A stretch of 64,000 nt of DNA, from NCBI RefSeq assembly GCF_009766105.1, contig NZ_LMUH01000022.1:161545-225544 (forward strand), read 5' to 3'. Source of the DNA: Granulicella sp. S156 (GTDB taxonomy: Bacteria > Acidobacteriota > Terriglobia > Terriglobales > Acidobacteriaceae). A model generated the notes under the pieces. The model was not told the DNA's origin and did no database searches. It was given only the letters and a program-made list of their open reading frames with translations. Made by a program: the position numbers and the translations under genes. Shown here in pieces: positions 59,202-64,000 of this stretch. Each line of letters opens with the position of its first letter. Within the stretch, counting starts at the first letter, position 1.

Positions 59202-60428
59202 CTAGATCTTTGCGGATGGGATCGACATTTTGTTCTCTTCAAACACCGCATCGTGCGCGACGGAGCAGGCGATGGCGGCGCGGAAGCCGCAATGTACGTC
59301 GGCGAAGATCTCGTGTTCCCCACGAACAGCTTCGGTGAAAGAGCGCACCGCGGCGAGCGTTGGATCTTCTGATGTCGCCGTGACTACTTTTTCTCCCGGT
59401 CCGCGGTAGGGCATTTCGCCTGCCGTGGAGTAGGAGGCTCCGGTCACGACACCACGTTCGACGACTGTCTTGCCGACTGAGTCATCTGGCGAGTTGGAGA
59501 GTTTCTTCTTCTCGAAGTAGAAGGTCGCATCTTCAATCGTGATCTGCACACTGCCTTCGGTGCCGTAGATCCAGAGCTCGCAGCCCAGCTTTGCGTTATC
59601 GGTGATCGAGGAGAAGACAAGCCGCCGCCCCTGCGAGTAGCTGAAGACAGCCTGCACGTTGTCGCCGACCGTGCGCCCATCGTGGTAACGGCAGATGCTG
59701 TTGGTGCCGATGACGCTCTGAGGTTGCTCGCCGAAGACCCAGTTGGCCATATCGATGTGGTGTGAGCCGAGCTCCGTGCCCAGGCCGCCGGAGCTCTCGC
59801 GATACAGCCGCCAGTTGATGAGGTGCTCGAGCTTCCCTCCTGGGTCGGGCTGCGGCACTGTGCGGCGCCAGTCGCCGTTGCGATGCCAGTAGGCGTAGAT
59901 GTGGGTTGGCGTTCCAATGTCTCCGGCATGAACACGGCGGATAGCTTCCTGCGCCCAGGACGCATAGCGGTACTCGTGGCCGATCTGGAAGAGCACCTTA
60001 TGGCGCGTGACCTCGGCGAGAATGTTGTGATTGTCCTCCACCGTGAAACCCAGCGCCTTCTCGCCATAGATGGGCCGCCCCGTCTTCGCGGTTGCAATGA
60101 CATGCTCGGCATGAAGCCCTACCGGCGAAGCGATGAGAATGGCGTCGAGATCGGTGCGGGCCAGAAGCTCATGATGATTTGCGGTTGCAGGCACCGTCTT
60201 GCCGGCGAGGCGATTCACCTGCTCGTAGCGGGGGGGATAGATATCGCAGATCGCTTCGACAGAGACGCCGGGCACGCGGAGAAACTGGCGGAGATCCTCC
60301 TGCCCACGACTGCCGGCTCCGATCACGCCGAGGCGAATCGGCTTGACCGCCGGCGTTGCGGCGCGGGCGATGGTCGTGGAGGCAAGAGCGGCGGCAGAGG
60401 CGGATTGCAGAAAGTCGCGACGGTTCAT
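59202..60428 (-). CDS. Tat-exported Gfo/Idh/MocA-family oxidoreductase
   Basis: A 408-residue protein. NRRDFLQSASAAALASTTIA is a twin-arginine signal. The Rossmann fold follows: PIRLGVIGAGSRGQEDLRQF, then CDIYPPRYEQ, ILIASPVGLHAEHVIATAKT and RPIYGEKALGFTVEDN, with Gfo-type EKALG where relatives have EKPxx. The C-terminal domain has GGLGTELGSHHIDMANWVFG with the catalytic-type His pair. Such enzymes oxidise or epimerise sugars with a tightly bound NAD(P), and export by Tat allows the cofactor to be folded in first. With the TIM-barrel protein and second Gfo/Idh/MocA gene nearby, it may act on keto-sugar glycosides outside the cytoplasm. Substrate unknown. Confidence 0.85.
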   Translation of the reverse strand: MNRRDFLQSASAAALASTTIARAATPAVKPIRLGVIGAGSRGQEDLRQFLRVPGVSVEAICDIYPPRYEQVNRLAGKTVPATANHHELLARTDLDAILIASPVGLHAEHVIATAKTGRPIYGEKALGFTVEDNHNILAEVTRHKVLFQIGHEYRYASWAQEAIRRVHAGDIGTPTHIYAYWHRNGDWRRTVPQPDPGGKLEHLINWRLYRESSGGLGTELGSHHIDMANWVFGEQPQSVIGTNSICRYHDGRTVGDNVQAVFSYSQGRRLVFSSITDNAKLGCELWIYGTEGSVQITIEDATFYFEKKKLSNSPDDSVGKTVVERGVVTGASYSTAGEMPYRGPGEKVVTATSEDPTLAAVRSFTEAVRGEHEIFADVHCGFRAAIACSVAHDAVFEENKMSIPSAKI

Positions 60429-60455
60429 GGATACCCTTGAGTTCCTAGATTTCGT

Positions 60456-61499
60456 TCAGAGCGGGCAGCGTGTGGAGTCGATCGCTACGCCCCAGTGAAA
60501 GATCGTGCAGTGAGGATGGCCCGCATCGCCGGAGACAATGAGCGCGCGGGCTTCGGGAGCGTACTTCTTCAGAGTCTCTACGCTCTGCCCGGGTGTTTCT
60601 ACAAAGATTACATTCGAGAGCGCATCGCTTGCTGTAGCGGAGGGATCGACGATGCTGACCTGCGTGCGGCCTTCGACGGGCCGCATGGTGCGCGGGTCCA
60701 TGATGTGACAGTAGAGATGTCCAGCCACCGTGAAGTTCTTCTCGCTGCAATCGGCGCTGGAGAGAGAGGTATCGCGCAGCGTGATGACCGACAGGCTGTC
60801 ATGCGAAGGCAGCGGACCGGGTACGACGATGCGCCATCCGTCGAGATTGGGCGGCGCTCCCAGGGCGTATAGGGTGCTGCTGCCGGCCGATAGCATAGCA
60901 GCAGCAACATGCTGGGCGCGCAGGATGCGGACAGCAGCATCGACCGCGAAACCTTTGCCGATGCCGCCGGGATCCAGTTCTACGCCCGGCGATGTAAAGC
61001 TCACGGTGCGTGCGGCGGAATCGAGTTGAACTTTTTCCCAACCGGTTGCCGCGCGCAGTTGTTGCAGTTCTCCCTCAGGGGGAATGTGGCCGCTGTGACG
61101 GTAGAAGCCCCAGGCCTTCATCAAGCGGCCGACGGTGATGTCGAAGGCGCCGTCGCTGGCGCGGCTCCAGTGCTCCGACTGCGTAAGGAAGTCGAGCATC
61201 TCGGGGTCTGTGGTTACAGGCGATGCGGCCGCGTTCTGGTTGATGCGTGAAAGTTCGCTGGAGTCGCGATAGTTGGAGAGCAGTTGCTCGATGCGATCGA
61301 CTTCCTCAAAGACCTCTTCTGAGGTCTCCGCGGCTACAGTTGGATCCGCGCTGTAGAGGTACAGCGTGAACTCCGTGCCCATGGCCGGATGCGTGGTCGT
61401 ATAGAGCGTGAGAGGAGGCGTGACGGCTTTCACCAGGGGCGTGGTGGCGAGAATTGCCATCGTCAGCGCGGTCGCGAGCTTGTGCTTTATCCCTTCCAT
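60456..61499 (-). CDS. apbE: FAD:protein FMN transferase (ApbE family), exported
   Basis: A 347-residue protein with a signal-like N-terminus (MEGIKHKLATALTMAILATT). ApbE landmarks are HPAMGTEFTLYLYSADPT at the start, FDITVGRLMKAWGFYRHSG, ELDPGGIGKGFAVDAAVRIL, MLSAGSSTLYALGA and HIMDPRTMRPVEGRTQVSIV. It moves FMN from FAD to threonine or serine of target proteins outside the cytoplasm, usually subunits of NQR, RNF or flavocytochromes. No such target lies in the window. It sits between the oxidoreductase and the TIM-barrel gene on the same strand (27 bases and 9 bases apart), so the three are probably co-transcribed. Confidence 0.88.
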   Translation of the reverse strand: MEGIKHKLATALTMAILATTPLVKAVTPPLTLYTTTHPAMGTEFTLYLYSADPTVAAETSEEVFEEVDRIEQLLSNYRDSSELSRINQNAAASPVTTDPEMLDFLTQSEHWSRASDGAFDITVGRLMKAWGFYRHSGHIPPEGELQQLRAATGWEKVQLDSAARTVSFTSPGVELDPGGIGKGFAVDAAVRILRAQHVAAAMLSAGSSTLYALGAPPNLDGWRIVVPGPLPSHDSLSVITLRDTSLSSADCSEKNFTVAGHLYCHIMDPRTMRPVEGRTQVSIVDPSATASDALSNVIFVETPGQSVETLKKYAPEARALIVSGDAGHPHCTIFHWGVAIDSTRCPL

Positions 61500-61508
61500 T
61501 TTCCGGCC

Positions 61509-62495
61509 TTAGCAGGTAATGCCGGCCTTACCCAGACAATCCTTCAGACCCTTCATGCTGATGCGGGTGGAGGACTCCGAGATAGCGTCCTGGGTATCCC
61601 CTGGTCCACCGTGCCAGTGTGTCTCCAGGCTTACGGCGTGGTGATAGCCATCGCGTTTCAGAGCCTTGAACTGGCCGACCCAATCGATCAGGCCGATATC
61701 TACAGGCTGCCATTCGAAGGTCTTCTTCTCACCCGGCGTGCGTTTTACGTTCTTGCAGTGAACGTGGCCGATGCGGTGCTTCGGCAGTCTCTCGTAGTCG
61801 GAGGGATAGGGCACGTCGCCTGGAAATGTGCCGGAGTTGCCTGGGTCCCAGTTGAGCATGAAGTTCTTGTTGGGAATTGCGTTCAGCACTTCGAGAGCCT
61901 CGGGGCCGGAGCCGGTGTTGCAGGCCATCTCATTTTCCAGCAGAAGGACGAGCCCATGCTTCTCGCATTTAGTAGCGGCTTCCGCGAGCTTGCGATTGAT
62001 CTCGGCGCGCCAGGGCTTCTGGTCTTCCAGCCGCCAGAAGTCGAAGCAGCGAATGCGATCGGTGCCGAACGTCTTCGAGAGATCGATCAGCTTCTCCAGC
62101 AACTCGTCCTGCGCCTTATAGGGGACGTCCGCGGCGTTGAAGGTATCATGATGCGGGCTTTCCCTGGATAGCGGCGCACCGGGCAGATCGGTCTTGAAGA
62201 GCGGGCTGGCTAGATCCGTCACCTTCAGGTTGTACTTCGCGAGAATCTTTAGGGCCTCCGCCACCTGATCCGCGCTCGCGTCGGCGAGGCTCTTGCCCCA
62301 CAGCGTACGAATCTCAATCCAGCTCAAACCGAAGTCATGCGCGGCGACGTAGCAGGCGTGGTCGAAGTCGGGAGAGATCTCGTCGTTGATCACGGCCAGA
62401 TGGAAGGGACACGTCTGTGACTGCTGCGCCAGTAGCCTGGTGGACGCAGCTGCTGCCGCCATACCTATAACAAACTCTCGCCGCGAAACCGACAT
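61509..62495 (-). CDS. Exported sugar phosphate isomerase/epimerase-like TIM-barrel protein
   Basis: A 328-residue protein. SVSRREFVIGMAAAAASTRL is a twin-arginine-type signal. The xylose-isomerase-like barrel has FHLAVINDEISPDFDHACYV, YNLKVTDLASPLFKTDL, RIRCFDFWRLEDQKPW, LVLLLENEMACNTGSG with a metal glutamate, NFMLNWDPGNSGTFPG with Asp, IGHVHCKNVKRTPGEKK with His, and HHAVSLETHWHGGPG with the final Glu. These are the divalent-metal ligands of the AP endonuclease 2/IolE-like family. It probably isomerises or epimerises a sugar or keto-sugar. It is divergent from the last Gfo/Idh/MocA gene (267 bases), and together they suggest a keto-glycoside route outside the cytoplasm. Confidence 0.85.
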   Translation of the reverse strand: MSVSRREFVIGMAAAAASTRLLAQQSQTCPFHLAVINDEISPDFDHACYVAAHDFGLSWIEIRTLWGKSLADASADQVAEALKILAKYNLKVTDLASPLFKTDLPGAPLSRESPHHDTFNAADVPYKAQDELLEKLIDLSKTFGTDRIRCFDFWRLEDQKPWRAEINRKLAEAATKCEKHGLVLLLENEMACNTGSGPEALEVLNAIPNKNFMLNWDPGNSGTFPGDVPYPSDYERLPKHRIGHVHCKNVKRTPGEKKTFEWQPVDIGLIDWVGQFKALKRDGYHHAVSLETHWHGGPGDTQDAISESSTRISMKGLKDCLGKAGITC

Positions 62496-62762
62496 ACACT
62501 TCCCTCCAGGGCTTTAAAGAAATAACGATCCCAAGAATTCTGTCATAGAAGAGGGAGGCCTGTCTCCTGCAGCCGGCAGGGGAATCTATTTGTTTCCCAG
62601 TTGAAAACCGCTTGAATGTATAGCCGTTTCTGAAAAGACCTTTGCACCAGCTACGGTGACTCATGTAACGTTATCCCGCAAGAAACTTTGCAACTCTCAC
62701 AGCGCAGCCGCAATTTGTGCCGCGGCATTGACGACAACGGAACGAACTTCCAAGGAGGAGAC

Positions 62763-64000
62763 GTGATCTCTCGACGTGAATTTACCGGGACCCTGGCCGT
62801 AGGAGCAGCGGGCCTCGCTGCCACCACCTCAGCGAAGAGCTATGCTCAGATCCTGGGATCGAATGACCGCGTGAACTTTGCCGTCATCGGCCTGCATAGC
62901 CGCGCCTATGCTCACCTCTCTGCGCTCAAGGCGAATCAGAGCACCTCTCACGTTACGCATGTGTGCGACGTGGAGAGCAACATCCTCGCGAAGTTTGCGG
63001 GCGCCACGCAGAAGGAGCTGGGCTATGCGCCCGCGACTGAGAAGGACTTCCGCAAGGTGCTCGCCTCCAAAGACGTTGATGCGATCACCATCGCCGCACC
63101 CGACCACTGGCATGCGCCTATGGCCATCCTGGGCCTCGAAGCGGGCAAGCATGTGTACGTTGAGAAGCCGTGCAGCTATAACCCGCATGAGGGCGAGCTT
63201 CTGGTCACGGCGCAGAAGAAGTACGGCAAGCAGGCTCAGATGGGCAACCAGCAGCGCTCCTCGCCGCACACCATCAAGATCGTCGGCGAGATCCATGATG
63301 GGCTGATCGGCACGGCCTATATGGCTTCGGCGTGGTATGCGAACAACCGCAAGTCGATTGGGGTCGGCAAAGAAGTTCCCATTCCCGACACGCTGGACTG
63401 GGACCTCTGGCAGGGACCCGCGCCACGCAAGCCGTATCACGACAACTACCAGCCGTATAACTGGCACTGGTTCAAGCACTGGGGCACCGGCGAGACCCTG
63501 AACAACGGCACGCATGAGGTCGATGTCTGCCGCTGGGCTCTCGGAGCTGAGTTCCCCAACAGCGTGGAGGCCTCGGGTGGGCGTTACGCCTACAAGGACG
63601 ACTGGCAGTACTACGACACGCTCGAGGTCAACTGGAAGTACGACGACAAGCTGATCACGTGGGAAGGCCGCTGCTGCAACCCGATGAAGCGGTACGACCG
63701 TGACCGTGGTGCGCTCATCATCGGGACGAAGGGTTCGGTCATCGTCGATCGTGACGGCTACGAGGTCTATGACGACGGCGGCAAGAAGACAGATGAGTTC
63801 AAGGTCAACCATGAGAAGACTTCGTCCTCCGACCTTACGGGCAAGGACTCCATGACAGACGCGCACTTCGGCAATCTGATCGCGGCCATCCAGAAGGGCG
63901 AGGCGCTGCACTCGCCGGTCTCGGCCGGCAATGTGGCGGTCACCATGCTGCAGTTGGCCAACTATGCGTGGGAGACCAACCGTGTTCTGAAGCTCGACCC
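62763..64000 (+). CDS. Tat-exported Gfo/Idh/MocA-family oxidoreductase, partial (3' end beyond window)
   Basis: An open frame from GTG 62763, which CCAAGGAGGAGAC precedes, runs to the window end without a stop: 412 codons. ISRREFTGTLAVGAAGLAAT is a twin-arginine signal. Then NFAVIGLHSRAYAHLSALKA (Rossmann), ITIAAPDHWHAPMAILGLEA, HVYVEKPCSYNPHEGELLV with the catalytic-region Lys of EKP, QMGNQQRSSPHTIKIVGEI, and NWHWFKHWGTGETLNNGTHE, DVCRWALGAE. The D-H-W-H-A-P-M and Y-N-W-H-W-F motifs mark the exported branch typical of planctomycetes and acidobacteria. It probably oxidises glycosides or sugars. It pairs head to head with the TIM-barrel gene. Only the 3' end is missing. Confidence 0.88.
   Translation, partial: MISRREFTGTLAVGAAGLAATTSAKSYAQILGSNDRVNFAVIGLHSRAYAHLSALKANQSTSHVTHVCDVESNILAKFAGATQKELGYAPATEKDFRKVLASKDVDAITIAAPDHWHAPMAILGLEAGKHVYVEKPCSYNPHEGELLVTAQKKYGKQAQMGNQQRSSPHTIKIVGEIHDGLIGTAYMASAWYANNRKSIGVGKEVPIPDTLDWDLWQGPAPRKPYHDNYQPYNWHWFKHWGTGETLNNGTHEVDVCRWALGAEFPNSVEASGGRYAYKDDWQYYDTLEVNWKYDDKLITWEGRCCNPMKRYDRDRGALIIGTKGSVIVDRDGYEVYDDGGKKTDEFKVNHEKTSSSDLTGKDSMTDAHFGNLIAAIQKGEALHSPVSAGNVAVTMLQLANYAWETNRVLKLD

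Noticed and set aside
1-64000. CRISPR array, prophage, integrase, transposase or tRNA genes
   Set aside because: No regularly spaced direct repeats, recombinase motifs or cloverleaf sequences were noticed; all repeats found are palindromic and intergenic.

Overview
The window looks like a chromosomal piece of a soil Acidobacteriota, most likely Terriglobia (subdivision 1, Granulicella/Edaphobacter/Terriglobus type). The signs are very large TonB-receptor-like proteins with an N-terminal carboxypeptidase-regulatory domain, a TIGR03435 protein, many Tat- or Sec-exported hydrolases and oxidoreductases, a sensor kinase with a two-component propeller, an S53 peptidase with Ig-like repeats, and intergenic spaces full of short palindromic repeats. 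No rRNA, tRNA, CRISPR array, prophage or insertion sequence was found.

Layout. 1-6.3 kb: tail of a zinc metalloprotease, a secreted beta-propeller protein, a GH31 glycosidase and a class 3 lipase. 6.3-17.7 kb: a glycan locus with a DUF5695 protein, a divergent 1305-aa TonB-receptor-like protein, a Tat-type GH127 beta-L-arabinofuranosidase and an APC permease. 18-20.9 kb: a TIGR03435 protein and a DUF885 peptidase. 20.9-28 kb: a complete, translationally coupled trans-4-hydroxy-L-proline operon whose gene order follows the reaction order, with a divergent GntR regulator and a palindromic operator candidate, then a type Ic aspartate aminotransferase-like gene. GH127 beside hydroxyproline catabolism suggests use of hydroxyproline-rich plant wall glycoproteins (extensins).

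29.4-35.4 kb: a probable metal-acquisition cluster. It holds a cysteine-free S4 paralogue, a TonB receptor, an 81-aa CxC protein, an exported CbiX-like protein with a Met/Gly/His-rich insert, and an FTR1 permease. The S4 and receptor genes are each preceded by the same unusual element: a hairpin with a conserved 16-nt loop on a covarying stem, followed by a conserved 18-nt tail. I recognise no known riboswitch in it, and it is the best candidate here for something undescribed.

35.8-41 kb: a Gly-rich secreted protein, an M24 peptidase, a CHY zinc finger protein, a DipZ-MsrB pair for repair of exported methionine sulfoxide, and a GAF protein related to free-Met-R-sulfoxide reductase. 41.2-50.6 kb: a kinase/regulator pair, an S53 peptidase with five Ig-like repeats, and zwf. 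50.8-59 kb: a membrane-anchored regulator divergent from another large TonB-receptor-like gene, with an 18-bp perfect palindrome between them, then a second GH31 enzyme. 59.2-64 kb: two exported Gfo/Idh/MocA oxidoreductases, an ApbE flavin transferase and an exported TIM-barrel isomerase-like protein; the last oxidoreductase runs off the window.

Starts were moved downstream of the longest ORF where a Shine-Dalgarno sequence and signal peptide supported it. All family names come from reading motifs, without database searches.
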